Shown piece by piece: positions 17,452 to 27,985 of a stretch of 64,000 bases of DNA (its first letter is position 1; each line of letters opens with the position of its first letter). The translations under genes were made by a program, and so were the position numbers. A model generated the notes under the pieces. It saw only the letters and a program-made list of their open reading frames with translations. It ran no database searches and had not been told where the DNA came from. The DNA is taken from assembly GCF_003696345.1 (NCBI RefSeq), contig NZ_RFLX01000005.1, positions 24,777 to 88,776 of the forward strand, in the 5' to 3' direction. Source of the DNA: Teichococcus wenyumeiae (lineage in GTDB: Bacteria; Pseudomonadota; Alphaproteobacteria; Acetobacterales; Acetobacteraceae).

Positions 17452-18861
17452 TTACTTCTGCAGTGCCTGGACGATCTGCTGCGTCACCTTCTTGGCGTCG
17501 CCGAAGAGCATCATGGTGTTGTCGCGGAAGAACAGCTCGTTCTCCACGCCGGCATAGCCGCTGGCCATGCCGCGCTTGATGAAGAACACCGTCTTGGCGC
17601 GCTCCACGTCCAGGATGGGCATGCCGTAGATGGCGGAGGACTTGTCGGTCTTGGCCGCCGGGTTGGTCACGTCATTGGCGCCGATCACGAAGGCGACGTC
17701 CGCTTCCGCGAATTCGGGGTTGATCTCCTCCAGCTCGTGCACCTCCTCGTAGGGCACGTTCGCCTCGGCCAGCAGCACGTTCATGTGGCCGGGCATGCGG
17801 CCCGCGACGGGGTGGATGGCGTAGGAGATCTCGGCGCCTTCCTTCTTCAGCAGGTCGCCCATCTCGCGCAGCACCTGCTGCGCCTGCGCCACCGCCATGC
17901 CGTAGCCGGGCACGATGATGATCTTGGATGCGTTCTTCATGATGTAGGCGGCGTCCTCCGGGCTGCCGGACTTCACCGGGCGCGCCGGCTGCGCGGCACC
18001 ACCGCCCGCCGCTGCGCCACCGGCCTCGGCGCCGAAGCCGCCCAGCAGCACGTTGATGATGCTGCGGTTCATGCCCTTGCACATGATGTAGGACAGGATG
18101 GCGCCGGAAGCGCCGACGAGGGCGCCGGTCACCACCAGCAGCAGGTTCTGAAGAGTAAAACCGATGCCCGCCGCCGCCCAGCCGGAATAGCTGTTCAGCA
18201 TGGAGACCACGACCGGCATGTCGGCGCCGCCGATCGGGATGATCAGCAGGAAGCCCAGCGCCAGCGCCAGGATGGCGATCAGCCAGAACAGCACGCCACT
18301 GCCGGTGGCGACAAAGGCGATGACCAGCACCACCAGCAGCACGCCGAGGCCGAGGTTCAGCCAGTGCTGGCCCTTGAAGGTAATGGGCGCGCCGGACATC
18401 AGCGCCTGCAGCTTGGCGAAGGCGATGACGGAGCCGGAGAAGGTGATGGCGCCGATGGCCACGCCCAGCGACATTTCTACAAGTGACCCGCCATGGATGG
18501 CGCCGGCATGGCCGATGCCGAAGCTCTCGGGATTGTAGAAGGCGGCGGCTGCGACAAAGACGGCGGCTAGGCCTACCAGGGAGTGGAAGGCGGCCACCAA
18601 TTGCGGCAGCGCCGTCATCTGGATGCGGCTGGCGAGCACGGTGCCGACCGTGCCGCCGATGGCGAGGCCCGCCAGCACGATAACGATGCCGGAGAGTTCC
18701 ATCCCCGGCCGCAGCAGCGTCGCCACGATGGCGATGCCCATGCCGATCATGCCGTAGAGATTGCCGCGGCGGCTGGTGGTGGGATGGGAAAGCCCGCGCA
18801 GCGCCAGGATGAAGAGGACGGAGGCGACGAGGTAAGCCAGGGTGGTCAGGGACTGTGCCAT
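17452..18861 (-). CDS. pntB: NAD(P) transhydrogenase subunit beta
   Basis: This 469-residue membrane subunit of the proton-translocating transhydrogenase passes hydride from NADH to NADP+ using the proton motive force. Residues 1-270 contain about nine helices; the C-terminal dIII domain binds NADP(H), with IIVPGYGMAVAQAQ as the nucleotide loop and FVIGANDVTNPAA plus GMPILDVERAKTVFFIKRGM as the conserved NADP site. The start is ATG at 18859-18861 (AQSLTTLAYL). It is the last gene of pntAA-pntAB-pntB, 4 bp after pntAB. Confidence 0.96.
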   Translation of the reverse strand: MAQSLTTLAYLVASVLFILALRGLSHPTTSRRGNLYGMIGMGIAIVATLLRPGMELSGIVIVLAGLAIGGTVGTVLASRIQMTALPQLVAAFHSLVGLAAVFVAAAAFYNPESFGIGHAGAIHGGSLVEMSLGVAIGAITFSGSVIAFAKLQALMSGAPITFKGQHWLNLGLGVLLVVLVIAFVATGSGVLFWLIAILALALGFLLIIPIGGADMPVVVSMLNSYSGWAAAGIGFTLQNLLLVVTGALVGASGAILSYIMCKGMNRSIINVLLGGFGAEAGGAAAGGGAAQPARPVKSGSPEDAAYIMKNASKIIIVPGYGMAVAQAQQVLREMGDLLKKEGAEISYAIHPVAGRMPGHMNVLLAEANVPYEEVHELEEINPEFAEADVAFVIGANDVTNPAAKTDKSSAIYGMPILDVERAKTVFFIKRGMASGYAGVENELFFRDNTMMLFGDAKKVTQQIVQALQK

Positions 18862-18865
18862 GGCC

Positions 18866-19276
18866 TCAGCCCTTCTTCTTGCCGGCGAACATGGCCAGCA
18901 TCCGTCGCGTGACGAGGAAGCCGCCAAAGATGTTCACCGCCGCCAGCGTCGCGCCCAGGAAGCCGAAGAACTTGGCGATCCAGCTATCCCCCAGGCCCGT
19001 GGCCAGGATGGCGCCGACGATGATGACGGAGGAGATGGCGTTGGTGACGCCCATCAGCGGGGAGTGCAGCGCCGGCGTCACGTTCCAGACCACGTAGTAG
19101 CCGACGAAGCAGGCCAGCAGGAAAATGGTCAGGAGCATCAGGAAGGGCTCGGCGGCCTGGGCCACCGGGGCGATGGGGGCCAGGGTGTTCTCGGCCATCA
19201 TGCGGGCCTGGGCGGCCATGGCCAGCGCGCGCTCGGCGGTGGTCGTCGCCTGGTTGGCGAGGTCGGTCGGGTTCAT
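18866..19276 (-). CDS. pntAB: NAD(P) transhydrogenase subunit alpha part 2
   Basis: This 136-residue membrane part of the alpha subunit is encoded separately, as in Rhodospirillum rubrum, rather than fused to PntAA as in E. coli. After a helical N-terminal stretch of about 45 residues come three to four membrane helices ([53 protein letters not shown]). [16 protein letters not shown] is the family signature. It forms the proton channel with PntB. It starts 12 bp after the pntAA stop. Confidence 0.94.
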   Translation of the reverse strand: MNPTDLANQATTTAERALAMAAQARMMAENTLAPIAPVAQAAEPFLMLLTIFLLACFVGYYVVWNVTPALHSPLMGVTNAISSVIIVGAILATGLGDSWIAKFFGFLGATLAAVNIFGGFLVTRRMLAMFAGKKKG

Positions 19277-19288
19277 CTCTCGCCCTCC

Positions 19289-20449
19289 TCAGGCGGCCTG
19301 GGTCAGTTGCGGGTGCACCACGGCCCCGCCGCGCGTCAGCACCACGCCGCGCACGATCTCGTCGTCTTCCGGCAGGCGGGGCGCCTTGGCGTCCTTGTCC
19401 CAGAAGGTGGTCAGGAAGGTCAGCAGGTTGCGGGCGTAGAGCGCGCTGGCGGCACCCGCGATGCGGCCCGGCCAGTTGCCGTAGCCCAGGATCTTCACGC
19501 CATTGCCGGTGACGATGGCCTGCCCCGGCACCGTCAGGGCGCAGTTGCCGCCGGCATCGGCGGCGATGTCCACGATCACGCTGCCGGGCTTCATGCTGTC
19601 CACCATGGCTTCCGTCACCAGGGTCGGCGCCTTGCGGCCCTGCACCAGGGCGGTGGTCACCACCACGTCCTGCTTGGCGATATGGGTGGCCACCACCTCG
19701 GCCTGCTTGGCGTAGAATTCGGCCGAAAGCTGCTTGGCATAGCCGCCGGCGGTCTGGGCCGCCTTGCTTTCCTCGTCCTCGTAGCCGACGAAGCTGGCGC
19801 CGAGGGACTTGATCTCCTCCTTGGCCGCCGGGCGCACATCGGTGGCCGAGACGCGGCCGCCCAGCCGCCGCGCGGTGGCGATGGCCTGCAAGCCCGCCAC
19901 GCCCGCGCCCATCACGAAGACATTGGCGGCCGGAATGGTGCCCGCCGCCGTCATCAGCATGGGGAAGCCCTTGTCGAAGGCCACCGCGCCCTCGATCACC
20001 GCGCGGTAGCCCGCGAGATTGGCCTGGGAGGAGAGGATATCCATGCTCTGCGCCCGGGTGATGCGCGGCAGCAGCTCCATGGAACAGGCCTGGAGCCCGG
20101 CATCGGCATAGGCCTTGGCGCGCTCGGGGTTGCCCAGCGCCTCCAGCGTGCCCAGCAGCAATGTGTCGCGCGGGATGAGGGACAACTCGTCCACCTCGCC
20201 CTCCCCGGCGGCCAGCGGCGCGCGGACCTTCAGCAGGATGGCGGCGCCGGCCAGGGCGGCAGCGGCATCGGGGGCGATCTCGGCGCCCGCCTCGCGATAG
20301 GCGGCATCAGGGTAGCCGGAAGCCAGCCCGGCGCCGCTTTCCACCGCCACCGCCGTGATGCCGAGGCCGATCAGTTTCTTCACCGTCTCCGGTGTCGCGG
20401 CGACGCGGGTTTCCCCCGCACGCCGTTCCTTGAGCACAGCAAGGCGCAT
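19289..20449 (-). CDS. pntAA: NAD(P) transhydrogenase subunit alpha part 1
   Basis: This 386-residue soluble dI subunit binds NAD(H) and resembles alanine dehydrogenase. Visible features are KERRAGETRVAATPETV at the N-terminus, RITRAQSMDILSSQANLAGY, the Rossmann loop VFVMGAGVAGLQAIATARRLG, and DIAADAGGNCALT. A Gly/Ala-rich C-terminus ends HPQLTQAA. It is the first gene of the pnt operon; the promoter should lie in the gap of about 70 bp to the Nudix gene or further upstream. The likely role is NADPH supply. Confidence 0.95.
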   Translation of the reverse strand: MRLAVLKERRAGETRVAATPETVKKLIGLGITAVAVESGAGLASGYPDAAYREAGAEIAPDAAAALAGAAILLKVRAPLAAGEGEVDELSLIPRDTLLLGTLEALGNPERAKAYADAGLQACSMELLPRITRAQSMDILSSQANLAGYRAVIEGAVAFDKGFPMLMTAAGTIPAANVFVMGAGVAGLQAIATARRLGGRVSATDVRPAAKEEIKSLGASFVGYEDEESKAAQTAGGYAKQLSAEFYAKQAEVVATHIAKQDVVVTTALVQGRKAPTLVTEAMVDSMKPGSVIVDIAADAGGNCALTVPGQAIVTGNGVKILGYGNWPGRIAGAASALYARNLLTFLTTFWDKDAKAPRLPEDDEIVRGVVLTRGGAVVHPQLTQAA

Positions 20450-20521
20450 CGGCCCCTCCTCCCTCGATCACGGGGAGGATGAAGGCCGCATGGACATCCG
20501 GCAAGGTGAAGCTGTTTCAGC

Positions 20522-21172
20522 TCAGCTCCGGGCTGCCTCCGGCACCGCCGGCAGGCGTTCCGGCAGCGCCTGGTCGAAGCCCTGGTAGCAGACCAGCGGC
20601 CGTTCCGCCCGCGCTTCCGGCGGCAGCGCCATGATGGCCGAGAACTGTTGCAGCACGCAGGCGGTGATGGGCGCCACCGCGGCGCCCGCCACTTCCTCCA
20701 GCGTCATCCAGGCCAGGGTCTCCAGCTCGCCGCAGCCGGCCAGCGTGCCGCGCGCCGCCTCGGCGGGGGCGGACAGGAAGCGGGCATTGAAGCGGATGGG
20801 GCTTTGGCGCGGCGTGACGGCGCGGCAGACGTAATCCAGCACCTCCAGCGCCGGGGCGGAGTGGCCGGGGGGCGCCAGGGTCAGGCCGGTTTCCTCCTCC
20901 AGCTCCCGCGCCGCCGCCATCGCCAGGGCGCGCGCCAGCCGGGGCGGCGCGGCCCGCTCCAGCGCCGCGCGGGTGGCGGGCTTCGGCTCGCTGGCGGCGG
21001 GGGCGGCGCGGTCGGCGAAGTCCACCCGCCCGCCGGGAAAGACCAGGCGGCCGGGCATGAAGCGGTGGCCGGCATGGCGCAGGCCCATCAGGATCTCGGT
21101 ATCCCCACTGGCACGCTGCCGCCACAGGATCAGGCTGGCGGCATGGCGGGGGAAGGCGGCGGATTTCGGCAT
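20522..21172 (-). CDS. Nudix hydrolase
   Basis: This Nudix-fold hydrolase has about 216 residues. It begins ASLILWRQ, then GRLVFPGGRVDFADR as the start of the Nudix region. About 35 Ala/Pro-rich residues are inserted before the helix AMAAARELEEETGLTL that supplies the metal-binding Glu residues. The long insertion between the GG and the REx2EE helix is typical of the NUDT19-like/NudL-like subgroup, which hydrolyses CoA or nucleotide diphosphate derivatives. The substrate is not assigned. The start is ATG at 21170-21172. It is divergent from the suf regulator. Confidence 0.85.
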   Translation of the reverse strand: MPKSAAFPRHAASLILWRQRASGDTEILMGLRHAGHRFMPGRLVFPGGRVDFADRAAPAASEPKPATRAALERAAPPRLARALAMAAARELEEETGLTLAPPGHSAPALEVLDYVCRAVTPRQSPIRFNARFLSAPAEAARGTLAGCGELETLAWMTLEEVAGAAVAPITACVLQQFSAIMALPPEARAERPLVCYQGFDQALPERLPAVPEAARS

Positions 21173-21225
21173 GCGCCCAGGGTGGCACCGCCATGCCCGG
21201 CAGGCAAACCAGGGGTGCGGCTTCC

Positions 21226-21275
21226 TTGACATTCGGGGGTCCAAAGCGCATCTGCCTGAAACCGGACGAATCAGG
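21226..21275 (+). promoter_or_regulatory. Candidate suf operon promoter with inverted repeat
   Basis: TTGACA at 21226-21231 is a perfect -35 box; the hexamer 17 nt later (21249-21254, CATCTG) is a weak -10, as expected for an activated or repressed promoter. An inverted repeat with CCTGA/TCAGG arms (21255-21259 and 21271-21275) covers the predicted transcription start and could be the binding site of the Rrf2 regulator encoded directly downstream. This is inference from position only. Confidence 0.4.
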
Positions 21276-21300
21276 TCCACTTTAAAGGAGAGGCCCGCTT

Positions 21301-21789
21301 TTGCTGCGGCTGTCGAAGCTCACCGATTACGCTGTGGTCGTGCTGGCCCGGCTGGATGCCGAGGGCGGCATGCAGACCGCGCCCTGCCTGGCCCAGTGCA
21401 CTGGCATCGCCGAGCCCACGGTGGCCAAGGTGCTGAAGGCCCTGGCCCACACCGGGCTGGTGGACGGGCTGCGCGGCGCGCGCGGCGGCTATCGCCTGAC
21501 GCGGCCGCTGGCGGGGATCGCCCTTTCCGACGTCATCCTGGCGGTGGATGGGCCGATCGCGCTCACCGCCTGCGTCGATGGCGCCTCCGGTGGCTGCGAG
21601 ACGGAGGCGACCTGCCCCGTGCGCGGCCGCTGGGACCCGGTGAACGAGGCCGTGCGCGGCGCGCTTGCCTCCATCACCCTTGCTGACCTTGCCGGTCCGG
21701 CCACGCGCACCTGTCAGTCGCATGGCCGCACCGCTGCTGCTTCCGCCAATCCCCTGCCGGCCATGCCGGCATCCCTGGCTGCCGAGTAG
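21301..21789 (+). CDS. SUF-system Rrf2-family iron-sulfur regulator
   Basis: This 162-residue winged-helix regulator of the Rrf2/IscR superfamily begins LRLSKLTDYAVVVLARL, then IAEPTVAKVLKALAHTGLV (recognition helix) and GARGGYRLTRP (wing). Cys-x7-Cys-x5-Cys at about residues 100-114, followed by PVRGRW, would hold an Fe-S cluster; the IscR His ligand position is Arg, as in the SUF-regulator subfamily. The start is TTG 21301 with AAAGGAG at 21284-21290; no ATG fits the conserved N-terminus. It lies 12 bp before sufB and presumably autoregulates the operon in response to cluster status. Confidence 0.92.
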   Translation: MLRLSKLTDYAVVVLARLDAEGGMQTAPCLAQCTGIAEPTVAKVLKALAHTGLVDGLRGARGGYRLTRPLAGIALSDVILAVDGPIALTACVDGASGGCETEATCPVRGRWDPVNEAVRGALASITLADLAGPATRTCQSHGRTAAASANPLPAMPASLAAE

Positions 21790-21801
21790 GGACCCCGACC
21801 C

Positions 21802-23292
<1,491 letters not shown>

Positions 23293-23361
23293 TCCGCCGG
23301 TGGAGCGGGGCGCGCGGGCGCCCTGCTCCCGGCCACAGATTTTGGGACGGACGAGTTACAC

Positions 23362-24105
23362 ATGTTGAAGATCGAAGGCCTGACGGCCGAAATCGATGGC
23401 AAGCAGATCCTGAACGGGATCGACCTGGAGATCCCGACGGGCGAGATCCATGCCATCATGGGCCCGAACGGCGGTGGCAAGTCCACGCTCTCCTATGTCC
23501 TCGCGGGCCGTGACGGCTACGAGGTCACGGGCGGCACGGCCACCTTCAATGGCATCGACCTGCTGGCGCTGGAGCCGGAGGAGCGCGCCGCCGCCGGCGT
23601 CTTCCTGGCCTTCCAGTACCCGGTGGAGCTGCCGGGCGTCGGCAATGCCAATTTCCTCCGCACAGCGCTGAACGCCATCCGCCGCACCAAGGGTGAGCCG
23701 GAACTCGACGCCATGCAGTTCCTGAAGCTGGCCCGCCAGCGGATGAAGGAGCTGTCGATGCCGGAGGACATGCTGAAGCGCGGCGTCAATGTCGGCTTCT
23801 CGGGCGGCGAGAAGAAGCGGAACGAAGTGCTGCAGATGGCGCTGCTGAAGCCCGGCCTCGCCATCCTGGACGAGACGGATTCCGGCCTCGACATCGATGC
23901 GCTGAAGATCGCGGCCGATGGTGTCAACGCGCTGCGCGGCCCGGATTTCTCCGCGCTCGTCATCACCCACTACCAGCGCCTGCTGAACTACATCGTGCCG
24001 GACCGCGTGCATGTGCTGATGGGCGGCCGCATCGTGCAGTCCGGCGGCCCGGAACTGGCGAAGCAGCTTGAGGAGAGCGGCTACACGGCCGTTCAGGCGG
24101 CATGA
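23362..24105 (+). CDS. sufC: Fe-S cluster assembly ATPase SufC
   Basis: This 247-residue ABC-type ATPase energises the SufBCD scaffold. Walker A is GPNGGGKSTL at about residues 34-43, the ABC signature is NVGFSGGEKKRNEVLQM, and Walker B is LAILDETDSGLDIDAL, with the family-specific ETDSGLD. A switch His is present in VITHYQRLL. The length is standard. Its stop overlaps the sufD start by 4 nt (ATGA), indicating translational coupling. Confidence 0.98.
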   Translation: MLKIEGLTAEIDGKQILNGIDLEIPTGEIHAIMGPNGGGKSTLSYVLAGRDGYEVTGGTATFNGIDLLALEPEERAAAGVFLAFQYPVELPGVGNANFLRTALNAIRRTKGEPELDAMQFLKLARQRMKELSMPEDMLKRGVNVGFSGGEKKRNEVLQMALLKPGLAILDETDSGLDIDALKIAADGVNALRGPDFSALVITHYQRLLNYIVPDRVHVLMGGRIVQSGGPELAKQLEESGYTAVQAA

Positions 24106-25379
24106 ACGCGATTTTCGAACCCGGCCCCCTGGGCTTCCTGCGCCGCTACGAAGGCCTGCAGCCCCGCCTGCCCGGCGCCCGCACCCCCTGGGTGCAGGCG
24201 CTGCGGGACAAGGCGGCGGAGGCCATTCGCGCCAATGGCTTCCCCACCCGCAAGATCGAGGCCTGGCACTACACCGACCTCGCCCTGCTGGCCCGCACCG
24301 GCTTCGCCGAGGCGCTGACGCCGGTCGATGAGGATGTGGTGCTGCCGGAGGCCGTGGCGCCGAGCCGCGCCGTGCTGATCGACGGCCGCTTCCGCGCCGA
24401 CCTGACCAATGCCCCGGTGCGCAGCCTGGGCGCCGACCTCTCGGCCGCCGAGGGGCTGCTGGGCAGCGTGGCGCGCGTGGACGACGTGCCGATGGCGGCG
24501 CTGAACACCATGCTGTTCGAGGACGGCGTGCTGATCAACGTGCCGGCGGAGCAGAACGCGGGCGCCATCGAGCTGCTCTCCATCATCCAGGCCGAGGGCG
24601 ACCGGCCGGTGGCGGTGCATCCGCGCCATGTCATCCGCCTCGGCGCCGGCGCGCAGCTCGTGCTGATCGAGCGTGCCATCGGCCGTGGCGAGGGCCGCTA
24701 CCTGCACAACCCGGTCATCGAGATCGAGCTGGCGGAAGGCGCGCACCTGACCCATGCCCGCATCCAGCAGGAAGGCGCCGAGGGCATCTTCCTGTCCACG
24801 GTCTTCGCCAGGGCGGCGGCGGGCGCGACCTATGACAGCTTCCTGCTGCATGCCGGCGCCAAGCTGTCGCGCAGCGAGGCCTATGTCTCGCTCGATGGCC
24901 CCAAGGCCATGGCGCATCTGAACGGCGCGCAGCTGCTGTCCGACGGCCAGCATGGCGACTGCACCACCTTCCTGGACCACGCGGCGCCCGATTGCGCCAG
25001 CCGCCAGACGGTGAAGACGGTGCTGGCCGGCAAGTCGCGCGGCGTCTTCCAGGGCAAGATCCACGTCCACCAGATCGCCCAGCGTACCGACGGCTACCAG
25101 ATGAACCAGGCGCTGCTGCTCTCGCCCGAGGCGGAGATCGACAGCAAGCCGCAGCTGGAAATCTACGCCGACGACGTGAAGTGCTCGCATGGCGCCACGG
25201 TGGGCGAGCTGGACGAGGACCAGCTTTTCTACCTGCGTGCCCGCGGCATTCCCGCCGCCACCGCCCGCTCCATGCTGATCGAGGCCTTCCTGCAGGAAGC
25301 CGTCGATACGGTGGAGGACGAGACGGCCCGCAACGCATTGGCCACCGCCGTTGCCGGCTGGTGGGAAAAGGTCGCGTAA
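24102..25379 (+). CDS. sufD: Fe-S cluster assembly protein SufD
   Basis: This 425-residue partner of SufB is a beta-helix protein. It has an N-terminal helical region (RKIEAWHYTDLALLART, the SufD hallmark) and a C-terminal CSHGATVGELDEDQLFYLRARGI segment carrying the conserved His for cluster formation at the SufB-SufD interface. It is coupled to sufC by an ATGA overlap. It is needed for iron entry into the SufBCD complex. Confidence 0.97.
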   Translation: MNAIFEPGPLGFLRRYEGLQPRLPGARTPWVQALRDKAAEAIRANGFPTRKIEAWHYTDLALLARTGFAEALTPVDEDVVLPEAVAPSRAVLIDGRFRADLTNAPVRSLGADLSAAEGLLGSVARVDDVPMAALNTMLFEDGVLINVPAEQNAGAIELLSIIQAEGDRPVAVHPRHVIRLGAGAQLVLIERAIGRGEGRYLHNPVIEIELAEGAHLTHARIQQEGAEGIFLSTVFARAAAGATYDSFLLHAGAKLSRSEAYVSLDGPKAMAHLNGAQLLSDGQHGDCTTFLDHAAPDCASRQTVKTVLAGKSRGVFQGKIHVHQIAQRTDGYQMNQALLLSPEAEIDSKPQLEIYADDVKCSHGATVGELDEDQLFYLRARGIPAATARSMLIEAFLQEAVDTVEDETARNALATAVAGWWEKVA

Positions 25380-25380
25380 C

Positions 25381-26625
25381 ATGGACGGCGCGGTGCTGGC
25401 CCCTGCCTTCGACGTGGAGCGCGTGCGGCGGGATTTCCCGATCCTGTCGCAGACCGTGCGTGGCAAGACGCTGGTGTTCCTGGATTCCGGGGCATCGGCG
25501 CAGAAGCCGCGCGCGGTGATCGACACCATGGTGCGCACGATGGAGACGGCCTACGCCAATGTCCATCGCGGCGCCTATAACCTGTCTGAACGCGCCACCG
25601 CCGATTACGAGGCCGCCCGTGCCGCCGTCGCCCGCTTCCTGAACGCGGCGGATGAGCGGGAGATCGTCTTCACCAGTTCCTCCACCGCCGCCATCAACCT
25701 TGTCGCCCATAGCTACGGGCGCGGGGTGATGCACCCCGGCGATGCCGTGCTGATCAGCGAGATGGAGCACCACGCCAATCTCATCCCCTGGCAGATGCTG
25801 CGGGATGCGCATGGCGTGGAATTCCGTGTCTGCCGCATCACCGATGCCGGTGAGCTGGACCTTGAGGATGCCAAGGCCAAGCTGGCGGACGGCAAGGTCA
25901 AGCTGATGGCCGTCACCCACATGTCCAACGTGCTGGGCACCGTGACGCCGGCGGCGCAACTGGCCCGGCTGGCCCATGCGCATGGCGCCAAGCTGCTGCT
26001 GGACGGCTCCCAGGCCGCCGTGCACCGGCGCGTGGATGTGCAGGCCATCGGCTGCGACTTCTATGTCTTCACCGGCCACAAGCTCTACGGCCCCACCGGC
26101 ATCGGCGTGCTCTGGGCGCGGCGGGAGCTGCTGGAGCGGATGCCGCCCTTCCTGGGCGGCGGCGACATGATCGCCGAGGTGTCGCTGGAGCGCTTCATCG
26201 CCGCCGAGGTGCCCAACAAGTTCGAGGCCGGCACGCCGCCGATCATCGAGGCCATCGGCCTGCATGCCGCCATCGACTATGTGGAAGCCATCGGCATGCC
26301 GGCCATCGAGGCGCATGAGCGCGCCCTGGTGGACCATGCCATGGCGAAGCTCACGCCCATTGAGGGCCTGACCCTGCTGGGCCGGGCGCAGGACCGCGGC
26401 GGCGTTTTCGCCTTCGCGCTCGACAATGCGCATGCCCATGATCTCGCAACCCTGCTTGACCGAACCGGCATCGCCGTTCGCTCCGGCCGCCATTGCGCCG
26501 AGCCTCTGCACGCACGATTTAACGTGGAAAGCACCTGCCGCGCCTCCTTCGGCCTCTATACCACGATGGAAGAGGTCGATTACCTCGCCGAGGCGCTGGT
26601 CAAGGCCAGGGAGTTTTTCGCGTAA
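25381..26625 (+). CDS. sufS: Cysteine desulfurase SufS
   Basis: This 414-residue PLP enzyme of the group II desulfurases removes sulfur from cysteine for cluster assembly. NVHRGAYNLSERATADYE and VFTSSSTAAINLVA are family motifs, FTGHKLYGPTGIGVLW holds the PLP Lys, and VRSGRHCAEPLHARF holds the catalytic Cys on its loop. The start is ATG 25381, one base after the sufD stop. It partners with the SufU-type protein encoded next. Confidence 0.97.
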   Translation: MDGAVLAPAFDVERVRRDFPILSQTVRGKTLVFLDSGASAQKPRAVIDTMVRTMETAYANVHRGAYNLSERATADYEAARAAVARFLNAADEREIVFTSSSTAAINLVAHSYGRGVMHPGDAVLISEMEHHANLIPWQMLRDAHGVEFRVCRITDAGELDLEDAKAKLADGKVKLMAVTHMSNVLGTVTPAAQLARLAHAHGAKLLLDGSQAAVHRRVDVQAIGCDFYVFTGHKLYGPTGIGVLWARRELLERMPPFLGGGDMIAEVSLERFIAAEVPNKFEAGTPPIIEAIGLHAAIDYVEAIGMPAIEAHERALVDHAMAKLTPIEGLTLLGRAQDRGGVFAFALDNAHAHDLATLLDRTGIAVRSGRHCAEPLHARFNVESTCRASFGLYTTMEEVDYLAEALVKAREFFA

Positions 26626-27092
26626 TGTTCGATGACCTGCGCGACCTGTATCAGGAAGTCATCCTGGACCACGGCCGCAAGCCCCGGAACTTCCGCCGGC
26701 TGGAGGATGCCAACCGCTACGCGCGCGGTGACAACCCCATGTGCGGCGACCGGATGGAGCTCTGGGTGAAGCTGGATGACGGGGGCCGCATCGCGGATAC
26801 CGGCTTCCAGGGCCGGGGTTGCGCCATCTCCATGGCCAGCGCCAGCCTGATGACCGAGACGGTGCGCGGCAAGACCGCCGCCGAGGCGCATGAATTGGGC
26901 GAGAAGTTCCGCGCCCTGGCCATGACCGGCACCTGCCCCGAATGCGAGGCCAGTCTGGCCGACGACATGGAGCGGCTGCAGGTGCTGGGCGGCGTGTCCG
27001 AATACCCGAGCCGCGTGAAATGCGCGACGCTGGCCTGGCACACGCTGAACAATGCTCTGGACAACAAGCAGGAGGCGGCAAGCAGTGAGTGA
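26625..27092 (+). CDS. sufU: SufU-type iron-sulfur/sulfurtransfer protein
   Basis: This 155-residue IscU-fold protein carries the SufU ligand set: NPMCGDRMELW (Cys-Gly-Asp), GRGCAISMASASLMTE and RVKCATLAW. The stretch between the second and third Cys is longer than in IscU, as expected for SufU, and includes an extra CPEC pair. In Gram-positive bacteria SufU is a Zn-dependent sulfur acceptor for SufS; no SufE gene is in this operon, so the same role is likely. Its ATG overlaps the sufS stop (TAATG). Confidence 0.93.
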   Translation: MFDDLRDLYQEVILDHGRKPRNFRRLEDANRYARGDNPMCGDRMELWVKLDDGGRIADTGFQGRGCAISMASASLMTETVRGKTAAEAHELGEKFRALAMTGTCPECEASLADDMERLQVLGGVSEYPSRVKCATLAWHTLNNALDNKQEAASSE

Positions 27093-27459
27093 CAACACGA
27101 CAACCGCCTCCAGCACCGGCCACGGCGCCTGGACGCCTGATGGCGAGACCCGCCCTGCCGTCTCCGAGGACGCGGTGATCAGCGCCATCGGCACGGTCTA
27201 TGACCCCGAGATCCCGGTGAACATCTACGAGCTGGGCCTGATCTACGCGGTCGAGATCGGCGATGACGGCAAGGTGGCGGTGGAGATGACGCTGACCGCG
27301 CCTTCCTGCCCCTCGGCCCAGGAACTGCCGCAGCAGGTGGAGGAAGCCATCCGCCTGATCCGCGGCGTCACCGACTGCACGGTCGAGGTGGTCTGGGACC
27401 CGCCCTGGGACCCGTCCCGCATGAGCGAGGACGCCCGCCTCGCCCTGAATATGTACTGA
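27085..27459 (+). CDS. sufT: SufT-like DUF59/MIP18 Fe-S assembly factor
   Basis: This 124-residue protein has a MIP18/DUF59 domain (VISAIGTVYDPEIPVNIYEL, LTAPSCPSAQELP, then VVWDPPWDPSRMSEDARL), the hallmark of SufT proteins that help mature Fe-S proteins. About 30 N-terminal residues are low-complexity Ser/Thr. The start is GTG 27085, supported by GGAGG at 27071-27075; it overlaps the sufU end by 8 nt. The final RLALNMY tail is conserved in the family. Confidence 0.92.
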   Translation: MSDNTTTASSTGHGAWTPDGETRPAVSEDAVISAIGTVYDPEIPVNIYELGLIYAVEIGDDGKVAVEMTLTAPSCPSAQELPQQVEEAIRLIRGVTDCTVEVVWDPPWDPSRMSEDARLALNMY

Positions 27460-27474
27460 GAGAGGGGTTTTTCG

Positions 27475-27843
27475 ATGAGCACCTCCACCACCGCCCCCCG
27501 CCCCGCCCGCGCCCTGCCGCCGCTGATGCAGGTTTCCGACGCCGCAGCCGAGCGCCTGCGCGGCCTCTATGCCGGCGGGCAGGAAGGCAAGCTTCTGCGC
27601 GTGGCCGTCAACACCAAGGGCTGTTCCGGCATGGCCTATGACCTGACCTGGGCCGATGCCCCTGGACCGGGCGACGAAGTGGTCACCACCAATGGCGTGA
27701 CGGTGCTGGTGGACCGCAAGGCCACGCTGTTCCTGATCGGCACCACCATGGACTACGAGGTGAAGGCCATGTCCGCCGGCTTCACCTTCGTGAACCCCAA
27801 TGAGAAGGGGCGCTGCGGCTGCGGGGAAAGCTTCCACGTCTGA
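27475..27843 (+). CDS. sufA: A-type Fe-S carrier protein SufA/IscA
   Basis: This 122-residue HesB/IscA-family carrier receives clusters from the scaffold and delivers them to apoproteins. The three ligand Cys are in VNTKGCSGMAYDL and the C-terminal GRCGCGESF. An N-terminal Thr/Pro/Ala-rich extension of about 18 residues precedes the domain. It starts 15 bp after sufT with an AGAGAGGGG ribosome site and closes the operon before a strong terminator. Confidence 0.95.
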   Translation: MSTSTTAPRPARALPPLMQVSDAAAERLRGLYAGGQEGKLLRVAVNTKGCSGMAYDLTWADAPGPGDEVVTTNGVTVLVDRKATLFLIGTTMDYEVKAMSAGFTFVNPNEKGRCGCGESFHV

Positions 27844-27898
27844 AGCGCCTGCAAGGCGTGCAGCCCGGCCTGGCAATTTCTGCAAAATGCTGAATGAG

Positions 27899-27934
27899 GC
27901 GCGGCGGAGGGGACATCCCCTCGGTCGCGCTTTT
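27899..27934 (+). terminator. Rho-independent terminator of the suf operon
   Basis: A 15-nt arm (27899-27913) pairs with 27916-27930 with one mismatch and one G-T wobble around a 2-nt loop, and TTTT follows at 27931-27934. It is placed 56 bp after the sufA stop and reads rightward. Confidence 0.82.
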
Positions 27935-27985
27935 CTGCGCCTTGTCCAAAAACCGTTGCAATGTCGGAAGATTTAACACTCACGC

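Noticed and set aside
21301..21789. Loss of the IscR-type His cluster ligand in the Rrf2 regulator as an anomaly
   Set aside because: The CPVRGxW sequence in place of the IscR CLTHxxW appears to be the normal form of the SUF-regulator subfamily, so it is probably not a defect.
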